A stretch of 52,002 bases of DNA from Bacteroidota bacterium. Lineage in GTDB: Bacteria > Bacteroidota > Bacteroidia > Bacteroidales > BM520. Under the pieces are notes generated by a model. That model did no database searches and had not been told where the DNA came from. It saw only the letters and a program-made list of their open reading frames with translations. Where the stretch lies: the NCBI GenBank assembly GCA_002748065.1, contig PDRJ01000040.1, positions 1-52,002 of the forward strand. Direction: 5' to 3'. The position numbers and the translations under genes were made by a program. Shown here in pieces: positions 24,638 through 32,734 of this stretch (position 1 is its first letter; each line of letters begins with the position of its first letter).

Positions 24638-26581
24638 TTATTTATTCTTCTTCACGAGAAAATCGATCAACAACAAGGCGCCCACACTGGTTGCATGGGA
24701 AATAGTTCCTCCCGCTTCATAGGGCGGATCACCCGAGTAGAGTTGGGAGATACTGCCCATACCGTGTTCCTGCATTTCGTCTTCAAAATTCCGATAGATC
24801 TCTTTCAACGTATGGATCCCGCCACTTCCATAGAGGCTAAAATAGGCTTCGGCGAAGAATCCCAACAGCCAGGGCCATGCGGTTCCTTGATGAAAAGCCA
24901 AATCACGGGCATGCTGCACCCCCTTGTACGTAGATTGGTAACGTTGGTCTTTGGGGGAGAGGGTTCGCAATCCCCGAGGGGTTAATAATTCCTTTTGCAC
25001 CCTGTTTACCACACTCATCCTTATCTCTTCGGGCAGTAATCCAAAGGGACTCGCTGCGGCCACAATCTGATTGGGCCTTACAGACCAGTCGTAATAATCG
25101 CCATCCACATAGTCCGCAAGGAACCCATAGTCTTCATTCCAGAAGGTTTCCAGAAATGCGGAGGGAATTTTTTGAGCAATGGCCTCCCACTCCTCCACAA
25201 AGAGTTTATCCGATGCTTCTCGTGCCAACATGAGGGAGAGGGAGATGGCGTCATACCAAAGCGCATTGAGTTCTACCACTTGACCGTAACGGGGCGTATT
25301 GGGTTTTCCATCCACAACGGCATCCATCCAGGTAAGGGGTTTATTTCCCTCTTCAATTCGTAGCAGCCCACTATCCAACATGTGTGCTCCACTGATTACG
25401 CCACGACGGAACTGACTAAGGATATTACGCATTACCAGGTGATATCTTTCCCATATCATGGCACCATCACCAGTCACCTCCACATACCATCGAAGGGCGT
25501 AGAAAAACCACAAAGAGGCATCCAGGGTAGGCATGGTACTCTCGCTGCCTGTCCCCTCATTTTTAAAGAAAGGCCCCTCCATCTCACTCACCATGGCATC
25601 GACCACCTCCACAAACATTTTGGGGTTATCTCGTGCCAAAGTAAGGCCGGGGAGCGCAATAAAGGTATCCCGAGCCCAAGAGCCTAACCAAGGATATCCG
25701 GCAAGTACCCACATCATCCCGTGCTCTTTAGCAAGAAATTGTTCCGCTGAATTTAGCAAGCAGTTCCGATAGCTATCACGGGGCGTCCGTTTTTTTATCT
25801 CACTATTAAAAAGGCGTTTCAGCGAATTGGGTTTCACCTCCTCCAGGCTTGCAGAGAAGACGATGGTTTCCCCTTTTTTCAGAGGGATATCAAAGTAGCC
25901 GGGCACAAAAAGATCTTCCCGATACTCAAACCCCCGCTCCCTATCTTTGGCATACTCAAAATCATAAAACCAGTCGGGACAGTGAATATACTCCATCTTC
26001 TTGCTGCACTGCATATTCAGGTAATCATACCCCTCGTACAGTCGAACACGGATACCATTCTCAATGGGGAAATAGCGTGCATCCACATACTGGTTGGCTT
26101 TCATCACATGATGTCTGTTTCTGAAGGCTAAGAAAGCACGTAGACGTAGAGTAATAGGTTCCTCTGCTTCCAACAAGGTATAGCGGGTTAAGAAGCGGTT
26201 ATGCGAGGTACTGAAAAAACGCTCTTTTTTTAATTTCACCTCTCCCACACGGTAGGTAATATGGGGGATGGGGTCAGCATCCAGATCGGCAATATATTTG
26301 TGTCCCTTGGGGCTAAAAACCTCATTTCGAAACATATGTATCCCCAGATTAAACTCTGCATCATGCTGAATAATAGTCTCATCAAGCGATGAAAGTAACA
26401 CGTGTAACCCCTTATCCACTCCCGGCTGGGCGGTGATAATAAGCCCGTGGTACTTTCTGGTATTACAGCCAATTATGGTAGTACTACTGAATGACCCCGC
26501 ACGATTGGTGCGTAAAAACTCCCTAGACAGAGCGTACTCCAGGTTTACAAGCTGCTCCTTATCAAATTTAAGATAACTCAT
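24638..26581 (-). CDS. Amylo-alpha-1,6-glucosidase (glycogen debranching enzyme family)
   Basis: This 647-residue protein matches the bacterial/archaeal glycogen debranching family (GDE, GH133-like). The N-terminal domain (about 1-260) has the typical REFLRTNRAGSFSSTT and NTRKYHGLII motifs. The C-terminal (alpha/alpha)6 domain (about 290-640) has YPWLGSWARDTFIALPG, with the WARD catalytic region, and HQGTAWPWLLGF. It hydrolyses alpha-1,6 branch stubs. It is the first gene of the minus-strand glucan operon and is followed at 14 bases by the GT4 gene. A -7 box (TAACTTTG on the minus strand) lies 30 bases upstream. Confidence 0.93.
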   Translation of the reverse strand: MSYLKFDKEQLVNLEYALSREFLRTNRAGSFSSTTIIGCNTRKYHGLIITAQPGVDKGLHVLLSSLDETIIQHDAEFNLGIHMFRNEVFSPKGHKYIADLDADPIPHITYRVGEVKLKKERFFSTSHNRFLTRYTLLEAEEPITLRLRAFLAFRNRHHVMKANQYVDARYFPIENGIRVRLYEGYDYLNMQCSKKMEYIHCPDWFYDFEYAKDRERGFEYREDLFVPGYFDIPLKKGETIVFSASLEEVKPNSLKRLFNSEIKKRTPRDSYRNCLLNSAEQFLAKEHGMMWVLAGYPWLGSWARDTFIALPGLTLARDNPKMFVEVVDAMVSEMEGPFFKNEGTGSESTMPTLDASLWFFYALRWYVEVTGDGAMIWERYHLVMRNILSQFRRGVISGAHMLDSGLLRIEEGNKPLTWMDAVVDGKPNTPRYGQVVELNALWYDAISLSLMLAREASDKLFVEEWEAIAQKIPSAFLETFWNEDYGFLADYVDGDYYDWSVRPNQIVAAASPFGLLPEEIRMSVVNRVQKELLTPRGLRTLSPKDQRYQSTYKGVQHARDLAFHQGTAWPWLLGFFAEAYFSLYGSGGIHTLKEIYRNFEDEMQEHGMGSISQLYSGDPPYEAGGTISHATSVGALLLIDFLVKKNK

Positions 26582-26610
26582 GCGTTAATTTTTTCCCTGT
26601 TATTTTCCAA

Positions 26611-26618
26611 CAAAGTTA
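26611..26618 (-). promoter_or_regulatory. -7 box (TAACTTTG) of the glucan operon
   Basis: The minus-strand sequence TAACTTTG fits TAnnTTTG and lies 30 bases before the debranching gene start, in the divergent spacer shared with the beta-helix lipoprotein gene. Confidence 0.6.
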
Positions 26619-26752
26619 GGCTTTTATACCGCCTTCTTCATTACATTCGTTAAAAGTAAGGAAAAGATAACACACCACAACATTTTTTTCAGAAAAAAAC
26701 AATATCCCTCCCCCTCTCTCGTAATTGATATAATAGAATTGATAGAATATTG

Positions 26753-26760
26753 TAGCTTTG
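26753..26760 (+). promoter_or_regulatory. -7 box (TAGCTTTG) of the beta-helix lipoprotein gene
   Basis: TAGCTTTG lies just 8 bases before the chosen ATG at 26769, so the message would be nearly leaderless. Confidence 0.5.
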
Positions 26761-26768
26761 TCATCACT

Positions 26769-28289
26769 ATGAAACAGCATCAGAAACCTGGTAAATTACT
26801 ACTTTTCTTACAGTCACGACAGATAAACTTTCCTGTTAAAGGTGCTATTTTCACGTTTCTGATAGCACTCTTAGCTGTCAGCTCTTGCAAGAAACCGGCT
26901 TTAGAGAATCCCGGAGAGAATGCTCGTCTTGCATTCTCCTCAGATACCCTTCTTTTTGATACCCTCTTCACCACCATTGGCTCTGTCACGAAGCAACTAA
27001 AGATCTACAACCCCTACTCCGGGGAGTTGCATATTGACAAGATCATGCTTGCCGGTGGAGAAGCAAGTCCTTACCAAATCAACCTCGACGGTGAAGCAGG
27101 AGTCCTGTTTGAGGATGTTCGTATTCCAGCAGAAGACAGCCTGTTTCTATTTGTTCGGGTGACCATAGACCCCACTCATGAGAATACCCCCTTGATTGTG
27201 TCCGATAGCCTTCTTTTCTTCACCCATAACCATACGCAGAAGGTAAAGTTGGTCTCGTGGGGACAAGATGCACACTATATCGTCGCGGATCATCATCCCA
27301 CCAACGGGCTCCCTCCCTATAAAATCATTGCGGGAGAAAATGAGCATATCCGATGGGAAAACGACAAACCGTATGTGATTTACGGATATGCGGTGGTAGA
27401 CTCTGCCGGAACCCTTGAAATAGATCCGGGAGTAACTATTCACATCCATGCCAAAGGAGGGGTGTGGGTTTATAAAGGGGGAGCCATTGCCGTAAATGGC
27501 ACCTTAGAGGAACCGGTAACCTTCCAGGGAGACAGGCTTGGAGAGGCCTATGATGACCTGCCCGGACAATGGGATAGGATCCTTATCAACGAAGGTCCCA
27601 CCGACAACTATTTCAACCATACCATTATCAAGAATGCATTCATTGGCATCCAGGCAGAACCTTTGCGAGAATATACAGGAAATACCTTGGTCTTAAATAA
27701 TACCAAGATCCTCAATGCTACGGGAATAGGTCTTTACACTAAGGCCTATCGCGTAAGGGCAGCAAACAGTGTTTTTGGAAACTGTGGTAGCTGTACCGCA
27801 GCTCTTACCCTTGGCGGTGATTATGACTTTAGACACTGTACCTTTGCTACCTTTTATGGATACAATGCACGAAAGGATCCAGCCCTGCTCTTAAACAATT
27901 ATGGAATTGATGAAAATGAGAATCCAGTACCGGTGGACCTGGTTAATGCCTATTTTGGGAACTGCATCATCTATGGTAGTTTAGAAAAGGAGTTGGGCTT
28001 TGACCTTATCGATTTGGCTCAATCAACATATCAATTTGACCACTGTCTTATCAAAACCTCAGAAATGATTGATACGGAACCTCAGTTCATTGCATGCCTT
28101 CTTAATGAGAACCCCTACTTTGCTGATTCTACCCAAAACTTTTATCCCGATACATTGATCTCCTCTGCCATAAACAAGGGAAATATGCAAGTGATCAATA
28201 CCAGTGGTATTGATATCTCAACCGACATCAAGGGAGAGAGTCGTATCAGCGACGAGGCACCGGATTTAGGTGCTTACGAATTTTATTAA
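26769..28289 (+). CDS. Exported lipoprotein with right-handed beta-helix
   Basis: This 506-residue protein has a long signal peptide ending in a lipobox (ALLAVSSC, lipid Cys at 40). Residues ~60-180 look like an immunoglobulin-like sandwich: KQLKIYNPYSGELHIDKIML resembles ASPM/SPD-2/Hydin or choice-of-anchor repeats. Residues ~215-470 form a parallel beta-helix: DPGVTIHIHAKGGVWVYKGG, then GAIAVNGTLEEPVTFQGDRL. The end DLGAYEFY is the usual close of choice-of-anchor beta-helix proteins. No pectate-lyase catalytic residues are obvious, so enzyme activity cannot be claimed. An upstream in-frame start at 26739 lies before the promoter and is rejected. MnmE follows after 24 bases. Confidence 0.8.
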   Translation: MKQHQKPGKLLLFLQSRQINFPVKGAIFTFLIALLAVSSCKKPALENPGENARLAFSSDTLLFDTLFTTIGSVTKQLKIYNPYSGELHIDKIMLAGGEASPYQINLDGEAGVLFEDVRIPAEDSLFLFVRVTIDPTHENTPLIVSDSLLFFTHNHTQKVKLVSWGQDAHYIVADHHPTNGLPPYKIIAGENEHIRWENDKPYVIYGYAVVDSAGTLEIDPGVTIHIHAKGGVWVYKGGAIAVNGTLEEPVTFQGDRLGEAYDDLPGQWDRILINEGPTDNYFNHTIIKNAFIGIQAEPLREYTGNTLVLNNTKILNATGIGLYTKAYRVRAANSVFGNCGSCTAALTLGGDYDFRHCTFATFYGYNARKDPALLLNNYGIDENENPVPVDLVNAYFGNCIIYGSLEKELGFDLIDLAQSTYQFDHCLIKTSEMIDTEPQFIACLLNENPYFADSTQNFYPDTLISSAINKGNMQVINTSGIDISTDIKGESRISDEAPDLGAYEFY

Positions 28290-28313
28290 TTCTTGTTGTA
28301 ACGTGACTGCCCC

Positions 28314-29699
28314 ATGCTAACTCCGAACCTTACCGATACCATTTGTGCCCTTGCCACGCCCCAGGGAACAGGAGCTGTTGCCATTATCAGAATCTCCGGT
28401 AGTAAGACTACGGAAGTGTTGAAGGAGATCTTCGTTCCCAACAATGGGAAAACGGTGGAAACGCTCCGTCCCCGCTATGCATACCTGGGAAACATTGAGG
28501 ATGGAGGCACCATCCTTGACCAGGTCTTGTGCACCCTCTTCAGGGGAAAGGCAAGCTATACCGGCGAAGATAGTGCTGAGATATCGTGCCACGGCTCCCC
28601 GCTTATTCAACGAAACATCATCGCTCTTCTGATTGAAAAAGGGGTACGAATGGCCGAAAGAGGGGAATTCACCCTTAGAGGATTTCGAAATGGGAAGTTC
28701 GATTTGGCCCAGGCAGAGGCGGTGGCCGACCTGATTGCGGCAGAGAGTACGGCTGCTCATGATCTGGCTCTACAGCAGATGCGTGGGGGATATAGCTCAA
28801 AGATCAATACCCTTCGGGAAAAACTGGTGAAGTTTGCTGCACTTATTGAACTGGAATTGGATTTCAGCGAAGAGGATGTAGCCTTTGCTGACCGGGAGCA
28901 ACTCTTCCAACTCCTGGGCGAGCTCAAAAAGGAGATCAACCTGCTTATAACCTCTTTTCAAAGGGGCAACGTAATTAAAAAGGGAATCCCTGTAGCTATC
29001 ATAGGGAAACCCAATGCGGGAAAGTCGACCCTTCTTAACGCCCTTCTCAATGAGGAGCGTGCCATTGTCAGCGAAATTCCCGGAACTACCCGGGACACCA
29101 TTGAAGATACCATCCAGATCAACGGCTATACCTTTCGCTTTATCGATACGGCCGGGTTGCATGAGAGTCAGGATACCATCGAAAAGATGGGCATCCAACG
29201 TACCATCGAGAAGATCAATCAGGCAAAGGTCATTCTTCACCTCTTCGACCTTAGCACCACAGATGAGAAGCAGTTGGAAGCAGAGATTGCGCAATTTCAA
29301 ACGCACCTCAACAAAGAGGAGAAGAAGTGGATTTTGATCGCAAACAAAGCCGACACTTCTAATCGTAAAGAGCTCTCCATCAAAGGGAAAGAGATACTAT
29401 GGATAAGTGCTAAGAAGCGGAAAAATATTCATCTTGTTACCGAAGCATTGAACCACGTTGTGGAGAAGGCGTCTCTTACAGATCGCACCATCGTAAGCAA
29501 TACTCGCCACTATGAAGCTCTTCTGTTGGCCAACCAAGCCATTGAGGAGGTAGAACAAGGATTCAAACAGCAAATCCCTTCAGATCTTGTGGCCATTGAT
29601 ATCCGAAGTGCCCTTCATCACCTGGGGAGTATTACCGGAGCTATCACCTCCGACGAGATTCTGGGCAATATCTTTAACCAATTCTGTATTGGAAAGTAG
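28314..29699 (+). CDS. mnmE: tRNA uridine-5-carboxymethylaminomethyl modification GTPase MnmE
   Basis: This 461-residue protein is a full-length MnmE. The N-terminal tetrahydrofolate-binding domain (1-120) begins DTICALATPQGTGAVAIIRI. The helical domain is interrupted by the G domain, which has G1 GKPNAGKST (231-239), G2/G3 TTRDTIED and DTAGLHES, and G4 NKAD. The protein ends in the FCIGK motif, whose Cys is catalytic. With MnmG it installs the carboxymethylaminomethyl group on wobble U34 of several tRNAs. The gene lies 24 bases after the lipoprotein gene, with no promoter between, so it may be co-transcribed. Confidence 0.97.
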   Translation: MLTPNLTDTICALATPQGTGAVAIIRISGSKTTEVLKEIFVPNNGKTVETLRPRYAYLGNIEDGGTILDQVLCTLFRGKASYTGEDSAEISCHGSPLIQRNIIALLIEKGVRMAERGEFTLRGFRNGKFDLAQAEAVADLIAAESTAAHDLALQQMRGGYSSKINTLREKLVKFAALIELELDFSEEDVAFADREQLFQLLGELKKEINLLITSFQRGNVIKKGIPVAIIGKPNAGKSTLLNALLNEERAIVSEIPGTTRDTIEDTIQINGYTFRFIDTAGLHESQDTIEKMGIQRTIEKINQAKVILHLFDLSTTDEKQLEAEIAQFQTHLNKEEKKWILIANKADTSNRKELSIKGKEILWISAKKRKNIHLVTEALNHVVEKASLTDRTIVSNTRHYEALLLANQAIEEVEQGFKQQIPSDLVAIDIRSALHHLGSITGAITSDEILGNIFNQFCIGK

Positions 29700-29937
29700 T
29701 ATAATTGCGCTAAAAATCAAGATCATACATTTGGATAACACACTCTGGTAATGGTAAGAAACCCACTGGAGAAGGTGAAAAAAGTATTGATGAGAGTATT
29801 GACATAAAAAGTCTTTTTATCTCTAAAACTATTGTCATACCTTTGTTTGGTAACAACTATTCTTATTTTGGCATACGACTATATTGTTTTTCAACGATGA
29901 CTTTCGCGTAAAAAGTAACATAAAAAATAGATTAATT
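29700..29937. other. Intergenic region with the promoter of the Asp-box protein
   Basis: The only feature seen is TACCTTTG at 29838-29845, a -7 box for the following gene, giving a ~85-nt AT-rich leader. No terminator hairpin for mnmE is evident. Confidence 0.45.
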
Positions 29938-32490
29938 ATGAAACGAATCTTTTACATTTTAATGCTAATCATTGCGGGTATAAGCATCTCTAATATTGTT
30001 CTTTTAAAAAAGAAAGAGCATCAGGCTACTCCCCTCCCCCTTGAGTCCATTGGCGTAAAAGGAGAAAAACATATGATTCCCAACGACTGGTTTGCCTATC
30101 AACGGATATGGCCCCATAAAACCATGAATAAGAAGGCTATGCTTGATGGACTTAAACAGGCGCAACTAATGCCTGAGCGTAAAGGGGACTATACATGGGA
30201 ACTGCTTGGCCCCACGAATGTTGGTGGGCGAATTGTCGACATTGAATTTCATCCGGAGGAGCCGGAGGTACTCTACGTGGGAGGGGCCACCGGAGGCGTT
30301 TTCAAAACGGAAAATAGTGGTCTGGAATGGGTCAACGTCTCCGTCAATATGCCCAATGTGAATATTGGTGATATCTGCATTGATCCCAACCAAAAGGAAA
30401 CGGTCTGGGTGGGAACGGGCGAGCCCAACAATGCCTCACTCAGCTACTATGGAGATGGGATTTACAAGTCGGAAAATGGTGGCGAAACCTGGGAGCATAA
30501 AGGATTGGAGAACAGCAACTATATTGCGCGTATTGTGGTGGATTATGCCAACTCAGACCGGCTTTTTGTGGCGGCCTGTGGCGATCTTTTCTCGCCCAGT
30601 GAAGAGCGGGGAATCTATCGCTCTACCGACGGTGGCGACAGCTGGGAGCGGGTACTCTTCGTTACAGATACCACTGCGGCCATTGATCTGGTGCAACACC
30701 CCAGCAATCCGGACATCCTTTACGCAGGAATGTGGGAACGCACACGCGGTTTTACCACCCGTCGCTCCTTTGGCCTGAGTACCGGCATCTATCGCACCAC
30801 CGACGGTGGCGACACCTGGGAAGAGCTTACCAACGGACTACCGCAAGGGGAAGCTGGACGTGTCGGTATTGCCATTGCCAAAACAAACCCCAACGTTCTC
30901 TATGCCTGGTACGATATGCCCTACAAAATGGTGGAGGTCTATCGTTCTGACGATGGCGGTGACACCTGGCAGCAAAAGCCCTCCGGCGAGCTCGAGGGAA
31001 TGAACAGCTCTTTCGGATGGTATTTCGGACAGATTCACGTGGACCCCAACGATGAAAATCGCCTCTACCTCTTGGGCATGGCATTGTGGCGTTCCGATAA
31101 TGGAGGAGATGACTGGATACTCTTAGCCGATTATGGCAATATGCAGGAGATTCATGTGGATCACCACGCCATGAAGAGCGTTGCAGCTACAGGAAAACTG
31201 TGGGAAGGCAACGATGGCGGCCTCTACTATAGCAACGACTATGGGGACACCTGGACAAAGGTAAACAACCTACCCATCACCCAACCCTATGCTATTGATG
31301 TAAGCCAACAGAATCCGGAAAAGATCATCTGTGGCACGCAGGATAATGGCTCTAACCTAACCCTTTTCGGCGAGGATCAGTGGGAACATATTTTAGGAGG
31401 TGATGGAATGTATTGCCGCATCGACCACAGTTTTGATGAGATATACTATGCAGAGTCGCAATGGGGGAACCTCTACCGTTTCTCCGGAGGATGGGCTGAC
31501 TACATTGCCTACGAACCCTCCGGGGATAGTCCACGGATCAACTGGTCAGCGCCCCTTGAGCTGGACCCGGTAAATTCCACCACCCTCTATTTTGGTACCT
31601 ATCGGGTATGGAAATCCACCAGCGCCGGAGACAGTTGGGATGCCATCAGCGGTGACCTCACTTCCGGCACCTACAACAGCTCCTTCTACACCCTCACCAC
31701 CATCGGCGTTCACCCCCTCAACACGGACATTATCATAGCCGGATCAGCGGATGGCAAGGTACACGTTACTTCTAACGGAGGCCAAACCTGGAGAGATTGT
31801 ACAGAGGGACTCCCGGGACGTTGGATCACCAAGGTTATTGGGGATCCCTTTGACGAGAATACGCTCTATGTAACCATGTCGGGATTGCGTTGGAGTGATT
31901 ACCTCTCGCATGTCTATATGTCCCATGATTTAGGGGAAACCTGGATCGATATCAGCAGTAACCTTCCGGAACTTCCGGCGCACTCCATCCTTGCAGACCC
32001 CGAAAATGAAGGACACCTCTTTATTGGAATGGATGCCGGGGTTTACTATACCAAAGACTACGGTGAAAATTGGATCGGAATCAATAATGGGATTGCCAAG
32101 GTGGCCGTCGTAGACCTTCGATTACAGCGGGAGACCCGCCAACTCTATATGGCCGGATACGGAACTTCTCTCTACCGCTTGAAAATTGACGACTTAGGGG
32201 TAGGAATGGAGGAGACCGCCGCCCACCCCTCAGCCCATATGGAGCTCTACCCCAATCCGGCAGCGAACGGAGAGGTTGTAACAATCCCTGTCTCCATTGC
32301 AACCCAAGGATATGCACAGGTGAGTCTTACCGATCTCTCAGGACGAGAAGTTGCTTCGATCTTCAAGGGTTCCCTGGCTTCGGGTAAGACCAACCTCCAG
32401 TGGACACCGGAGAATCTTCCGGCAGGCTACTACCTCTGTCTCCTAAGATGGAATGGGGAAACCGTTACGCAAAAGCTGGTGATAAAATAA
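29938..32490 (+). CDS. Secreted Asp-box (sortilin/BNR-like) beta-propeller protein with T9SS sorting domain
   Basis: This 850-residue protein starts with a hydrophobic segment (MKRIFYILMLIIAGISISN). Residues ~70-760 contain about eleven Asp-box motifs of the form S-x-D-x-G-x-T-W, for example STDGGDSWE, TTDGGDTWE, SDDGGDTWQ, SNGGQTW and KDYGENW. Such repeats build one or two beta-propellers, as in sortilin/Vps10 and xyloglucanase (GH74) proteins. The last ~80 residues are a type IX secretion C-terminal domain: MELYPNPAANGEV at its start, TDLSGREV in the middle, and the ending TQKLVIK. It is therefore exported across the outer membrane and probably attached to the surface. GH74-type catalytic aspartates cannot be confirmed. 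Confidence 0.88.
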   Translation: MKRIFYILMLIIAGISISNIVLLKKKEHQATPLPLESIGVKGEKHMIPNDWFAYQRIWPHKTMNKKAMLDGLKQAQLMPERKGDYTWELLGPTNVGGRIVDIEFHPEEPEVLYVGGATGGVFKTENSGLEWVNVSVNMPNVNIGDICIDPNQKETVWVGTGEPNNASLSYYGDGIYKSENGGETWEHKGLENSNYIARIVVDYANSDRLFVAACGDLFSPSEERGIYRSTDGGDSWERVLFVTDTTAAIDLVQHPSNPDILYAGMWERTRGFTTRRSFGLSTGIYRTTDGGDTWEELTNGLPQGEAGRVGIAIAKTNPNVLYAWYDMPYKMVEVYRSDDGGDTWQQKPSGELEGMNSSFGWYFGQIHVDPNDENRLYLLGMALWRSDNGGDDWILLADYGNMQEIHVDHHAMKSVAATGKLWEGNDGGLYYSNDYGDTWTKVNNLPITQPYAIDVSQQNPEKIICGTQDNGSNLTLFGEDQWEHILGGDGMYCRIDHSFDEIYYAESQWGNLYRFSGGWADYIAYEPSGDSPRINWSAPLELDPVNSTTLYFGTYRVWKSTSAGDSWDAISGDLTSGTYNSSFYTLTTIGVHPLNTDIIIAGSADGKVHVTSNGGQTWRDCTEGLPGRWITKVIGDPFDENTLYVTMSGLRWSDYLSHVYMSHDLGETWIDISSNLPELPAHSILADPENEGHLFIGMDAGVYYTKDYGENWIGINNGIAKVAVVDLRLQRETRQLYMAGYGTSLYRLKIDDLGVGMEETAAHPSAHMELYPNPAANGEVVTIPVSIATQGYAQVSLTDLSGREVASIFKGSLASGKTNLQWTPENLPAGYYLCLLRWNGETVTQKLVIK

Positions 32491-32734
32491 CCATGCATAA
32501 TGCGGCTATTTTGCCCGCCACAGAGAGGCGCCCTTAACCTTATAACCATCAAAAAAAACAGGATACGATAACCTCCATATATCATATAAAACTCCCATAA
32601 TCATTAAGGGATACACCACAGAATGATTGTAGGGACGGAGGTCCGAAGTTGGAAGACATTTTTTTTGTAAACATCGCAATTAACCCAAGCCAAAGGCTAA
32701 CAGCTAAAAGCCAAAGAGCAAAAAATGTAAACAG
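32491..32734. other. Intergenic region, nothing recognised
   Basis: This AT-rich spacer has no ORF of note, no clear hairpin and no good -7 box. A run of related short strings (AGCCAAAGGC, AGCTAAAAGCC, GCCAAAGAGC) near 32690-32720 looks like low-complexity drift. Confidence 0.4.
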
